DNA of 64,000 nucleotides, from assembly GCA_963791455.1 (NCBI GenBank), contig CAWBSM010000001.1, positions 434,001 through 498,000 of the forward strand. Direction: 5' to 3'. Both the position numbers and the translations under genes were made by a program. This document shows, piece by piece, positions 38,570 to 47,433 of the stretch. The notes below the pieces were generated by a model, which was not told the origin of the DNA, made no database searches, and worked only from the letters and a program-made list of their open reading frames with translations. Numbering within the stretch: position 1 is the first letter of the stretch; the number at the start of each line of letters is the position of its first letter. The stretch comes from Bog-473 sp963791455 (GTDB lineage Bacteria; Actinomycetota; Acidimicrobiia; Acidimicrobiales; RAAP-2).

Positions 38570-39376
38570 TTACGCGTCAGGCAGGCTGAAGCGGTAGCCG
38601 ACGCCGCGCACCGTGGTGATCCACCGCGGCGAGTCCGGGTCGGGTTCAATCTTCAGGCGCACCCGACGGACGTGTTCGGTCACGGTCGAACGCCCTTGCC
38701 ATTCCTCGGTCGAGCCCCACACCCGTTCGAGGAGGTCTTCCCGTGAGAAGACCTGACCCGGCGATGCGGCCAGGAAGGCGAGCAGGTCGAACTCCTTGCG
38801 CGTCATGGGGACCACCACGTCACGTACGGTCACGGTGCGCGTGTCGCGGTCGATGATGAGGTCGCCATGGTGGATGAAGGTCGCCACCGGCTCCCCACTG
38901 CCGCGGCGCAGAACCGCCCGTACCCGTGCCTCGAGCTCGGCGAAGGAGAACGGCTTTACGACGAAGTCGTCGGCTCCCAGATTGAGCGTCCGGATCCGGT
39001 CGTCCTCCGAATCGCGGCCGGAGCACACGATGACGGGGATGGAACTGTGACGCCGTATTTTGGACAGGACCTCGGCGCCGTCAAAGCCCGGCAGGCCGAG
39101 GTCAAGGATCACCAGGCTGGCCGAGTGCTGGAAGACGGCCCTCAACGCCGACGGACCGTCCGGAGCCTCGGTCACGCGGTAGTTGTTCCGCTCGAAATAC
39201 TGGCGCAACGCGCTGCGGCAGCTGAGGTCGTCCTCGGCCACGACGATGGTTCTCTCACCGCCACCGCCACCGCCCTCGGGGCCGGCTGCTGCCGCGCTCC
39301 ATCCCGAGGCAGTGGGGTTCCCCGCGCCGCGATGGTGGCCCGAAGCGCGCGTCGCCACGTCGCCCAGACGGTTCAC
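38570..39376 (-). CDS. OmpR-type response regulator (copy 2)
   Basis: A 268-residue paralogue of the regulator just downstream, with a canonical receiver: VVAEDDLSCRSALRQYF, LVILDLGLPGFDGAEVL and DFVVKPFSFAELEARV. The winged helix (MTRKEFDLLAFLAASPGQVF, WQGRSTVTEHVRRVRLK) is nearly the same as in copy 1, so the two may bind related sites. An N-terminal glycine run (GGGGGGE) precedes the receiver. The GTG start is inferred from AGGAAG ten bases upstream and from a length similar to the paralogue; the frame is open much further. Confidence 0.88.
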   Translation of the reverse strand: MNRLGDVATRASGHHRGAGNPTASGWSAAAAGPEGGGGGGERTIVVAEDDLSCRSALRQYFERNNYRVTEAPDGPSALRAVFQHSASLVILDLGLPGFDGAEVLSKIRRHSSIPVIVCSGRDSEDDRIRTLNLGADDFVVKPFSFAELEARVRAVLRRGSGEPVATFIHHGDLIIDRDTRTVTVRDVVVPMTRKEFDLLAFLAASPGQVFSREDLLERVWGSTEEWQGRSTVTEHVRRVRLKIEPDPDSPRWITTVRGVGYRFSLPDA

Positions 39377-39952
39377 GCGCTGCACGCTTCCTGCCAAGGT
39401 TTCATACACCGCGTCCTTACGGTGGTCACACGCATGTTCGATTTCTCGGTCGAGGGGATACCAACCTTGAGGGGATCGCGCGGTCGTGGGTTCCGGGGCC
39501 GCCGTCCAGGCGCGCTCACCCAGAGCAATGTTGCAGGCCCGCCGGCGCCGCGCCGTCGCGCCGCTCGGGAAGGGGTCGTTCGGTCGGTATGAGGCGAAAG
39601 TCCCATGACGAGTCCCAGTGCGGCATCGCGCGACCTCGGCGTCTCCGCCGACCCGCGTCGACGTCGACCGGGGTCGAAAATGCGTGTTGCGGAGCTGCGA
39701 GCGGATAGTTCCACCTTGTGGTGACGACGTTGCGTGAACGAAGAGGAGGAGCGTGCTGCCGCCTGTCCCGAAAATGTTGCTCGTTGGTTGCGCGAGCGCC
39801 GCAACCGAGCAGCAACGATTGTGCCACCGACCTGCTAGTACGCGACCAATTAGAGTGTGCGTACTCCTGAACAAGCGAGATCCGCACGGTCAGACGAATG
39901 GTCTCAGGAGGCGATGGCATCTGTCGGAGATGCCAATGAGGGAGGGGGAAAC
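39377..39952. other. Long intergenic region upstream of the sigma factor gene
   Basis: About 575 bases between divergent regulators, more AT-rich near its right end. It holds an inverted repeat GGTTGC-N9-GCAACC (39786-39806) and a TAGAGT hexamer (39851-39856) that could be a -10 element for the sigma gene; no convincing -35 is seen. Open frames here have no coding character. A long regulatory region or leader for the sigma factor is the simplest reading. Confidence 0.4.
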
Positions 39953-40849
39953 GTGGGATCGACGTCTCGTCAGCTTTCCACGGCGCAGGAGTCAGTCGAC
40001 AGGGGCATCGAGACCCTCTGGTTCGAGTTCAAGCAGACCGGAGCGCAGACTCTGCGCAACCAGCTGATCATCTACTACTCGCCGTTCGTCAAGTACGTCG
40101 CCAGCCGAGTGTTGGCCGGACTGCCAAGGCACTTCGACGAAGAGGATCTCGTCAGTTACGGCATCATCGGCCTCATCGACGCGATCGAGCGATTCGAGCC
40201 GGAACGCAATCTGCGGTTCGAGACCTACGCCATTCCCCGCATCAAGGGGGCGATCATCGACGAGTTGCGGTCGATCGACTGGGTGCCGAGGTCGGTCAGG
40301 ACGAAGGCTCGTGCGGTCGAGCAGGCGTTCACCCACCTCGAGGCGACACTGCGGCGCACGCCCAACGACGCTGAGGTCGCAGCGGAGCTGGAAATGAGCA
40401 TCGATGACTTCCACAAGGCACTGCGCAAGATCTCCTCTGTCGGCATGATGGCGCTCGACGAGGTGTTGCGCGGTGGCGACCGCTCCGAGCGTTCCACGCT
40501 GGGCGAGACGTTGCCGGACGGGTCCTGGGGCCCGGTCGACACCTTCGAGGCCAAGGAGTCCAAGGAGGCGCTGATCGAGGCCGTCGACGGCATGCCCGAA
40601 CGAGAGAGAACCGTCCTGATGATGTACTACTACGACGGCCTCACGCTGACGGAGATCGGCCAGGTGCTCGGCGTCACGGAGAGCAGGGTCTGTCAGATCC
40701 ACACCAAGGCGCTCCGACAACTGCGGTCGAAGTTGTCCGACCGCTCCGAGACCGTCACCCGTCGGACTCCGCCCGCCCCCGTACCGGGCCGGCGTGTCGG
40801 GACCGGCGTGCGCTCCGGTCGGGCGCGCCTCCAGCTCTTGGCCAGCTGA
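39953..40849 (+). CDS. FliA/WhiG-type RNA polymerase sigma factor
   Basis: A ~298-residue group 3 sigma-70 factor. Region 2 contains FKQTGAQTLRNQLIIYYSPF, FDEEDLVSYGIIGLIDAIER and RFETYAIPRIKGAIIDELRS. WVPRSVRTKAR opens region 3, and region 4 is MPERERTVLMMYYYDGLTLTE with GVTESRVCQIHTKALRQLR. The pattern fits the FliA/WhiG subfamily used for motility or development rather than stress SigB. No flagellar genes are in the window. The GTG at 39953 has an ideal GGAGGGGG in front; an ATG at 39914 after AGGAGG is the alternative. The ~40-residue basic tail is extra. Confidence 0.9.
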   Translation: MGSTSRQLSTAQESVDRGIETLWFEFKQTGAQTLRNQLIIYYSPFVKYVASRVLAGLPRHFDEEDLVSYGIIGLIDAIERFEPERNLRFETYAIPRIKGAIIDELRSIDWVPRSVRTKARAVEQAFTHLEATLRRTPNDAEVAAELEMSIDDFHKALRKISSVGMMALDEVLRGGDRSERSTLGETLPDGSWGPVDTFEAKESKEALIEAVDGMPERERTVLMMYYYDGLTLTEIGQVLGVTESRVCQIHTKALRQLRSKLSDRSETVTRRTPPAPVPGRRVGTGVRSGRARLQLLAS

Positions 40850-40856
40850 TCGCTTC

Positions 40857-40894
40857 GCCCCGGACGCGCGTCGCGGCAGCGCGCGTTCCGGGGC
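40857..40894 (+). terminator. Strong GC-rich hairpin after the sigma factor gene
   Basis: GCCCCGGACGCGCG pairs with CGCGCGTTCCGGGGC over 14 pairs with one bulged base and a nine-base loop, starting eight bases after the stop codon. It is an intrinsic-type stem without a U-tract. Confidence 0.7.
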
Positions 40895-41009
40895 CGGCGC
40901 ACTCGCGCCATGACGGTTCACCCGGGTTCAGCCGCAGATCGCCCTTGGCTCGATTCGACGGTACGGTACGGACGCCGAACAACGAGCGAGCCGACAGGGG
41001 GCCGACGTC

Positions 41010-42410
41010 ATGCCTTTGCACAAGAGGGAGAGCCTCCGGGAGGAATTGATCGATACGATCTACTCCGACCCGAGTCAGAAGAGGGCGCTGCCGTCGACGC
41101 ACTGTCCGACTCAGGAGATGCGGCCGGCTGAAGTCGTGCAGGCGATCTCCGACGAGCTCATGCTCGACGGCAACGCGCGCCAGAACCTCGCCACCTTCTG
41201 CCAGACCTGGGAAGAGCCCGAGGTCCACCGCTTGATGGACTTGTGCATCGACAAGAACCTCATCGACAAGGACGAGTACCCCCAGACGGCCGAGCTGGAG
41301 CGCCGCTGCGTCCACATGTTGGCCGACGTCTGGCACGCCCCCCAGGCCGCAGAGCCTGTCGGCTGTTCCGCCATCGGCTCGTCGGAGGCGTGCATGCTGG
41401 GCGGGATGGCGGCCAAGTGGCGCTGGCGGGAGAAGCGCCGGACCGCCGGGAAGTCGACCGATGCGCCCAATATGGTGTGCGGTCCCGTGCAGGTCGTCTG
41501 GCACAAGTTCGCCAAGTACTGGGACGTCGAGATGCGAGAAATCCCGATGTCGCCGGGACGCTACTGCATGGACGTCGAGCAGATGCTCGAACGGGTCGAC
41601 GAGAACACCATCATGGTGGTGCCGACCTTCGGTGTCACCTACACCGGGTCCTACGAGCCGGTGGTCGAGCTCTCCCAGGCCCTCGACAAGTTGCACGAGG
41701 AGACCGGACTCGACATCGACATCCACGTCGATGGCGCCAGCGGTGCCTTCTTGGCTCCCTTTTGTGCACCCGACGTCGTGTGGGACTTCCGTGTCCCCCG
41801 GGTGAAGTCGATCAGCACATCGGGGCACAAGTTCGGTCTGGCGCCGCTCGGCGTGGGCTGGGTCTTGTGGCGGGACGCGGCGGAGCTGCCGGACGACCTG
41901 ATCTTTCACGTCACCTATCTGGGCGGGGACATGCCGGTGTTCCAGATCAATTTCTCTCGGCCCGCCGGCCAGATCGTGGCGCAGTACTACAACTTCGTGC
42001 GCCTGGGCCGCGCCGGCTATCGCAACGTCCACGACGCCTGCTACGCCACCGGCAAGTTCCTCGCCGAGCAGGTGGTCGAGCTCGGTCCCTTCGAATTGCT
42101 GTGCGACTCGAACCCCCTGACGGGCATTCCGACGGTGACCTGGCGCATCCGAGAGGGCGAGGACCCCGGCTACACGCTGTACGACATCGCCGACCGTCTG
42201 CGCACCCGAGGCTGGCAGGTACCGGCCTACCCCTTGACCGGCTCGGTCTCTGACGTGTCGGTCCAGCGCATCTTGGTGCGTCAGGGCGTCAGCCGCGACC
42301 TGGCCGGAATCCTGCTCGACGACATGAAGCAGGCCATCGCCCACTTCGACCGCCACCCCGTCAGCGTGTCGATGACGAGGGAGGAATCAGGGGGCTTCAG
42401 TCACCTGTAG
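41010..42410 (+). CDS. gad: Glutamate decarboxylase
   Basis: A 466-residue PLP group II decarboxylase. It has AEPVGCSAIGSSEACMLGGM (cofactor phosphate site), VDGASGAFLAPF (PLP-binding Asp) and the Schiff-base lysine K274 in SISTSGHKFGLAPLG. Length and order match bacterial GadB. It converts glutamate to GABA and consumes a proton, often as acid resistance. No GadC-type antiporter is adjacent; instead a K+-channel-like gene converges on it, overlapping by 14 bases. Confidence 0.93.
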   Translation: MPLHKRESLREELIDTIYSDPSQKRALPSTHCPTQEMRPAEVVQAISDELMLDGNARQNLATFCQTWEEPEVHRLMDLCIDKNLIDKDEYPQTAELERRCVHMLADVWHAPQAAEPVGCSAIGSSEACMLGGMAAKWRWREKRRTAGKSTDAPNMVCGPVQVVWHKFAKYWDVEMREIPMSPGRYCMDVEQMLERVDENTIMVVPTFGVTYTGSYEPVVELSQALDKLHEETGLDIDIHVDGASGAFLAPFCAPDVVWDFRVPRVKSISTSGHKFGLAPLGVGWVLWRDAAELPDDLIFHVTYLGGDMPVFQINFSRPAGQIVAQYYNFVRLGRAGYRNVHDACYATGKFLAEQVVELGPFELLCDSNPLTGIPTVTWRIREGEDPGYTLYDIADRLRTRGWQVPAYPLTGSVSDVSVQRILVRQGVSRDLAGILLDDMKQAIAHFDRHPVSVSMTREESGGFSHL

Positions 42411-43584
42411 CAGTGGCGACCGGAGCGCCGGGCTTGGTCGCCGGGATCGACCAATCGACGTGGAGCGGGCGCCGGCGCAGCAGGCGGGGTCGGCCCACCT
42501 CGGCCGGACGATCGGTCGTCCAGGGCGAGGGGTAGGCCTCGGTCATGCCCGCCAGCGATCTCAGCGCCGGCTCGTAGGCGGAGCGGATCCAGGCGAACCT
42601 CCGCCATCCCTCCTCCTCTCGGTCCGGGGCCAGGACGAGGACGGGCGCCATGGTGGCCATCGCCTCGAGGTATTCCGAGCGCGCGATGCTGATCTGTGGC
42701 GCGGGCTCGCCGAAGTGCTCGGTGACCTCTTGCAGCCGGGTCGGTGGGGGGAGAGGAACGTTGGCGGCCCGGGCGATGCGTACGATCAGCGGCAAGCCGT
42801 ACACCAGGACCATCAGCGGGCCTTTTTCGACATTGACGTAGATCTCGCCCGCCTCCGTTTCCGACGATGAGAACACCAGCGCGGACGCATCGAGCAGGGC
42901 TCCGACGCTGGCGACCCAGGAGTGGTCGGTGTGCGTCTCGGGGAAGTACGTGAGAATCGGAAACGCCGTATGGGTCTGCTCGAGATCGAGCATCCAATCG
43001 GACGAGGTGCGCCAGAAGTCGGCCTCGTCGAGTTCCCCGACGCGGTGCAGGGTCTGCAGCAGTGTGGTCGGGTTCGGGGGAGCTCCGGCGATCGGGCGGA
43101 GCCGGTTGATTCCCTTCTCGCGCCCGTTGTAGGCCGAGAAGATCGTGGGCAAATAACTGATGAGGAGGGCCACCAGGCCAAGTCCGATCACCGCCTCAAT
43201 GAAGGACAGCCAGATGCGCGCTGTGCCGTCGGGCTTGGAGAAGCCGAGCGTGGTGAGCGAGGACCCGCTGATCTCGAACGCTTTCTGCACCGTCAGGCCG
43301 CCACCGGTGCCCCAGAACACGAATGTGAATGCGATGACCATCAGGACCATCCAGACCAACGGGAGGCTGACGAGGGCGACGGGTGCGTACAGCCCGCGCA
43401 GTGCCTTCGCCCGTTCCTTCGACCGCCAGCGGTGCACCAACAGCCGGTGAACCACGGCGAAGACGGCCTGGGCCAGGCGTGGAAAGCCTTCTTGGGGCAG
43501 AACGACCGTCTTCAGCGCCGACCCCAGGATCGCGAACATGATCAAGAAGCCCGCAATGAACGACAGGATGCGGAGAACGGTCAT
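42397..43584 (-). CDS. Potassium-channel-like membrane protein
   Basis: A 395-residue protein with an N-terminal membrane half of about four helices (5-22, 68-92, 108-116 pore loop, 125-147) and a long soluble C-terminal half. The re-entrant segment ISGSSLTTLGFSKPDG resembles a K+-channel pore with a TTLGF selectivity-like filter, flanked by two helices as in Ion_trans_2 channels. The soluble part has no recognisable RCK signature, so the ligand is unknown. Converges on the glutamate decarboxylase gene with a 14-base overlap. Confidence 0.65.
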   Translation of the reverse strand: MTVLRILSFIAGFLIMFAILGSALKTVVLPQEGFPRLAQAVFAVVHRLLVHRWRSKERAKALRGLYAPVALVSLPLVWMVLMVIAFTFVFWGTGGGLTVQKAFEISGSSLTTLGFSKPDGTARIWLSFIEAVIGLGLVALLISYLPTIFSAYNGREKGINRLRPIAGAPPNPTTLLQTLHRVGELDEADFWRTSSDWMLDLEQTHTAFPILTYFPETHTDHSWVASVGALLDASALVFSSSETEAGEIYVNVEKGPLMVLVYGLPLIVRIARAANVPLPPPTRLQEVTEHFGEPAPQISIARSEYLEAMATMAPVLVLAPDREEEGWRRFAWIRSAYEPALRSLAGMTEAYPSPWTTDRPAEVGRPRLLRRRPLHVDWSIPATKPGAPVATATGD

Positions 43585-43696
43585 GGTCGTGGGCGCGTGG
43601 TGGCGACGAGGGAGATCGGCCGACGCGAGCGGGGCGCGGCCGTCGCCGATCCGCTCTTCAGGATGACGGTCGCGTCTCGATCGCCCCGGGCCTGGG

Positions 43697-44206
43697 TCAG
43701 GAGACTTCCTTCGCGGCCTCCTGCACCGCCTTGTCGACGTCCTTCTTGTTGATCTGGAGCTCCTTGGTCACCTGCTTGCGCGCCTTGAGCGCCGCCTTCT
43801 CGATGTAGGCCTCAATGGTCGTCTCACCCACGATCACGAGAGCGGCCTCGCCCGCGTCGATGGCTTCGCCGAACTCCTTCACGTCGGCGCGCGACATGCC
43901 CTTCCACAGGTGACCGCTCACCCCCCCGATGGCCGCACCGACCACCGCGGAGCCGATGATGGAGGGCGGGAACAGTATGCCGACCAGGGCGCCGACGCCG
44001 GCACCTCCCCACGCGCCATGACGGGTGGTCGTCTCGTCCTTGTTGACATGGACTTTTCCGTTGTCGTCCTTCGTGATCACCGCGGCGTCGTAGGTGCCGA
44101 CGGCGCCCATGGCGTGGAGGTCCTTCACGACGTCGTAGTCGGCGCGGGCGTCGACCTCGCTGGCATAGGTCCCGATGTAGATGAAGACGCCGTCGGACTT
44201 GGACAT
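43697..44206 (-). CDS. DUF1269 family membrane-associated protein
   Basis: A 169-residue protein of the DUF1269 type: an N-terminal ferredoxin-like segment (YASEVDARADYDVVKDLHA), a central glycine-rich hydrophobic hairpin (GAWGGAGVGALVGILFPPS, GSAVVGAAIGGVSGHLW) and a charged helical tail. Function of the family is unknown. AAAGGAG precedes the ATG. It lies upstream of, and on the same strand as, the channel gene, so the two may be co-expressed. Confidence 0.85.
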   Translation of the reverse strand: MSKSDGVFIYIGTYASEVDARADYDVVKDLHAMGAVGTYDAAVITKDDNGKVHVNKDETTTRHGAWGGAGVGALVGILFPPSIIGSAVVGAAIGGVSGHLWKGMSRADVKEFGEAIDAGEAALVIVGETTIEAYIEKAALKARKQVTKELQINKKDVDKAVQEAAKEVS

Positions 44207-44378
44207 GGCAATGCTCCTTTCAGAAGCCCTCGCCCACCACCCGCGGCGGGCCAGGGACCGAACTCTCTCGGGCTCTCGGGCCACTGTCCCCTGGGGGCCG
44301 CCGCGAGCGTAGCGCCGTCCGTCGGTGTTGGTCTCCGTCCCTTCCCAGGCTCGGATCCGGCGTTGTCTGGCATGATCG

Positions 44379-46082
44379 ATGCCGGTGTCGCTTCCCCCGG
44401 CCATAGAGATCGCGCGCCGCGCCACGCTGCGCCCGATCGGCGACATTGCGGCGCAGATGGGCCTCGGCGCCGAACTGCTGGAGCCCTACGGCACGCACGT
44501 CGCCAAGGTTCGGCTGGACGCCGTCGAGGCCCTGGCCGGGCGTCCCCAGGCCCGTTACGTGGTGGTGACCGCGGTCACCCCCACGCCGCTCGGCGAGGGG
44601 AAGACGACAACCACGGTCGGCCTGGGTCAGGCGCTGGCCTGCATCGGACGATCGGCGACCATCGCGATCCGCCAGGCCTCCATGGGCCCGACCTTCGGGA
44701 TCAAGGGCGGCGCGGCGGGAGGTGGCTACAGCCAGGTCGTCCCCTTCGAGAACCTCAACCTCCATCTGACCGGGGACATGCACGCGGTGACGGCCGCCAA
44801 CAACCTTCTGGCTGCCATGCTGGACAACCATCTCTACAACCAGAACGCGCTCGGCATCGACCCGCACGGCATCACCTGGAAACGCGTCCTCGACGTCAAC
44901 GATCGCTCGCTGCGCAACATCGTCAGCGGCCTGGGCACCAAGCAGGACGGGATCCCCCGCCAGACGGGGTTCGACATCACAGCCGCTTCCGAGGTGATGG
45001 CGGTGCTCGCGCTGGCGCACGACCTGCGCGACCTACGGGCGCGCATGGGCCGAATCGTCGTCGGCTACACGCCTGACGGGGAGCCGGTGACGGCGGAACA
45101 GCTCAAGGCCGCGGGAGCGATGACGGTGATCATGCGCGACGCCATCAAACCCAACCTGCTACAGACGCTCGAGAACACCCCCGTGCTCGTGCACGCCGGT
45201 CCGTTCGGCAATATCGCCCACGGCAACTCGTCGGTGGTGGCCGACCTGATCGGGATCCATGCCGGCGAGTACCTCGTGACAGAGGCGGGCTTCGGCGCCG
45301 ACATGGGTGCGGAGCGCTTCTTCAACATCAAGTGCCGCACCTCGGGCCTGGTTCCCGACGCTGCCGTCGTGGTGACGACGGTGCGGGCGATGAAGCTGCA
45401 CTCGGGGAAGCACCGGGTGGTGGCCGGCCGCAACCTGCCGCCCGCCATGCTTGAAGAGAACCCTGAGGAAGTGCAACTCGGCGCGGCCAACCTCCTGGCC
45501 CACCTGGCCATCGTCCGCCGCCACGGGGTGACACCGGTGGTCGCCGTCAACGCCATCGAGGGCGACTTCCCCTCCGAGCACGCAACCATCCGGGAGATTG
45601 CGGCATCGGTGGGGGTGCGCGCCGCAGTCTGCACGCACTTCCAGCAGGGCGGCAAGGGCGCGGTCGAGCTGGCCGAGGCGGTCGTCGAGGCCGCCGAGGA
45701 ACCAAGTCGGTTCCACGTGCTCTATCCGGCCGAGGCTCCGCTCCGCCAGAAGATCGAGGCCATCGCCACCGAGGTCTACGGTGCGGACGGAGTCGACTAC
45801 CAGCCTTTGGCCGCGAGCCAACTTGACCGCTACGAACGGGCCGGGTTCGGCACGCTGCCCGTCTGCATCGCCAAGACGCACCTCTCCATCTCGTCGGATC
45901 CCACCCTGGTGGGCGCTCCTCGCGGCTGGCGCTTACCCGTGCGTGAGGCGCGGGCCAACGTCGGTGCCGGTTTCGTCTACCTGATCAGCGGCGACATGCG
46001 CACCATGCCCGGGCTCTCCCACAGCCCGGCGGCCGAGCGGATCGATATCGACGAACATGGCGACGTCGTCGGCCTCTACTGA
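44379..46082 (+). CDS. fhs: Formate--tetrahydrofolate ligase
   Basis: A 567-residue enzyme with the P-loop-like VTPTPLGEGKTTTTVGLGQA, SMGPTFGIKGGAAGGGYSQV, NALGIDPHGITWKRVLDVND and late FGTLPVCIAKTHLSIS, the usual Fhs landmarks. It makes 10-formyl-THF from formate, THF and ATP for one-carbon metabolism. The N-terminus is as in other bacterial Fhs. The gene ends 24 bases before an acyl-CoA dehydrogenase with its own GGGAGG site. Confidence 0.95.
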   Translation: MPVSLPPAIEIARRATLRPIGDIAAQMGLGAELLEPYGTHVAKVRLDAVEALAGRPQARYVVVTAVTPTPLGEGKTTTTVGLGQALACIGRSATIAIRQASMGPTFGIKGGAAGGGYSQVVPFENLNLHLTGDMHAVTAANNLLAAMLDNHLYNQNALGIDPHGITWKRVLDVNDRSLRNIVSGLGTKQDGIPRQTGFDITAASEVMAVLALAHDLRDLRARMGRIVVGYTPDGEPVTAEQLKAAGAMTVIMRDAIKPNLLQTLENTPVLVHAGPFGNIAHGNSSVVADLIGIHAGEYLVTEAGFGADMGAERFFNIKCRTSGLVPDAAVVVTTVRAMKLHSGKHRVVAGRNLPPAMLEENPEEVQLGAANLLAHLAIVRRHGVTPVVAVNAIEGDFPSEHATIREIAASVGVRAAVCTHFQQGGKGAVELAEAVVEAAEEPSRFHVLYPAEAPLRQKIEAIATEVYGADGVDYQPLAASQLDRYERAGFGTLPVCIAKTHLSISSDPTLVGAPRGWRLPVREARANVGAGFVYLISGDMRTMPGLSHSPAAERIDIDEHGDVVGLY

Positions 46083-46106
46083 CGCCGAGGACATTGGGAG
46101 GAATAC

Positions 46107-47342
46107 ATGGCCATCGACTTCACCCTTGCCCCAGAGCACGAGGAGATCCGTTCCCGCGTCCGATCCTTCATCCGCGACACGGTGCAGCCGGCGGTCAAGG
46201 GGTTCGACGACGAAACGAGGGTCACCTCGCGCCGCGAGTACCTGGTGACCATTCTGGGGCTGCGCGAGGAAGCCAAACGGGCTGGGCTCTGGCTGCCCCA
46301 CATGCCCGTCGAGTGGGGTGGCATGGGGCTGGGACACGTCGAGCTGGCCATGGTCCAGGCCGAGGCGGGCAAGACGCGTCTCGGGCCCTGGATCCTCAAC
46401 TGCATGGCCCCCGACGAGGGCAACATGCATACGCTGCTGCACTGGGGCACCGACACGCAGAAGGACAACTACCTCCGTCGTCTGTGCGAGGGCACCGCCA
46501 TGTCGTGCTTCGCGATGACCGAGCCCGAGGTCGCGGGATCCGATCCAACGCTCATCCAGACCCGGGCCGAGAAGGACGGCGAAGAGTGGGTCATCAACGG
46601 CCACAAATGGTTCATCTCGAACGCCCGCCGGGCGCAGTTCGCCATCCTCGTGGCGCGGACCGAGCCCGACGTACCGCCGGGCTCGCGCGGTGCCAACACG
46701 GCGTTCCTGGTCGACCTGCCGGCGAACGGCTGGAACGACGTGCGCGAGGTCGAAACGATGCACGGTCCCACCGGCCACTCCGAGATCGTCATCGAGGACC
46801 TGCGCGTCCACGACGACCAGATCCTTGGTGGTCGCGGCAACGGCCACCGCCTCGGGCAGTACCGGTTGGGGCCGGCGCGGCTGGCCCACTGCATGCGCTG
46901 GATCGCGCAGGCCGAAACGGCACTCGACATGATGGTCGACCGCTCGCTCAACCGATACTCACACGGTTCGCTCCTGGCCGAGAAGCAGGGCGTGCAATGG
47001 CTCATCGCTGACTCGGCTCTCGAGTTGTACCAAGGCAAGCTGATGGTGCTCCATGCTGCCTACAAGATCGATCGCGGTGAGGACTTCCGCACGGAGGTGT
47101 CGATGGCCAAGCATTTCGTGGCCAACAGCCTCAACCGCATCATCGACCGCTCCATGCAGGTGCACGGTGCGCTCGGCTACTCGACCGACACCCCGCTGGC
47201 CAACATGCTCCAGCACGCCCGCTGGGCCCGCTTCGCCGACGGCGCCGACGAGATCCACCAGATGCGGATCGCCGAGCGCACCATCGCCGCCTACAAGGAC
47301 ACCGGGTCGACCAATGCCGCCACGGGCGGCCTGCCCCTCTGA
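46107..47342 (+). CDS. Acyl-CoA dehydrogenase (ACAD10/11-like)
   Basis: A 411-residue flavoprotein with CFAMTEPEVAGSDPTLIQTR, GHKWFISNARRAQFAILVAR, QVHGALGYSTDTPLANML and RFADGADEIHQMRIAERTI. At the position where medium-chain enzymes have the catalytic Glu (EGTSEI) this one has ADGADEI, the pattern of the ACAD10/11 subgroup, which uses other or longer substrates such as hydroxy-acyl-CoA. GGGAGG precedes the ATG. It probably acts in beta-oxidation and passes electrons to ETF. Confidence 0.9.
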   Translation: MAIDFTLAPEHEEIRSRVRSFIRDTVQPAVKGFDDETRVTSRREYLVTILGLREEAKRAGLWLPHMPVEWGGMGLGHVELAMVQAEAGKTRLGPWILNCMAPDEGNMHTLLHWGTDTQKDNYLRRLCEGTAMSCFAMTEPEVAGSDPTLIQTRAEKDGEEWVINGHKWFISNARRAQFAILVARTEPDVPPGSRGANTAFLVDLPANGWNDVREVETMHGPTGHSEIVIEDLRVHDDQILGGRGNGHRLGQYRLGPARLAHCMRWIAQAETALDMMVDRSLNRYSHGSLLAEKQGVQWLIADSALELYQGKLMVLHAAYKIDRGEDFRTEVSMAKHFVANSLNRIIDRSMQVHGALGYSTDTPLANMLQHARWARFADGADEIHQMRIAERTIAAYKDTGSTNAATGGLPL

Positions 47343-47403
47343 CTGATCGCAATGGGCTGCCTCCTCGATCTCTCCTCCATGACCTTCGGCTCGCGGGCCG
47401 CCG

Positions 47404-47419
47404 GCGCCGGAACCGGCGC
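47404..47419. terminator. Hairpin between acyl-CoA dehydrogenase and tsaD
   Basis: GCGCCG and CGGCGC pair around GAAC in the 90-base gap between convergent genes. GC-only stem, no U-tract; possible bidirectional terminator. Confidence 0.4.
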
Positions 47420-47433
47420 GCCGCCGCGGCTTC

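Noticed and set aside
39377..39952. A small gene in the spacer before the sigma factor
   Set aside because: Open frames exist on both strands but lack ribosome-binding sites, motifs and plausible composition.
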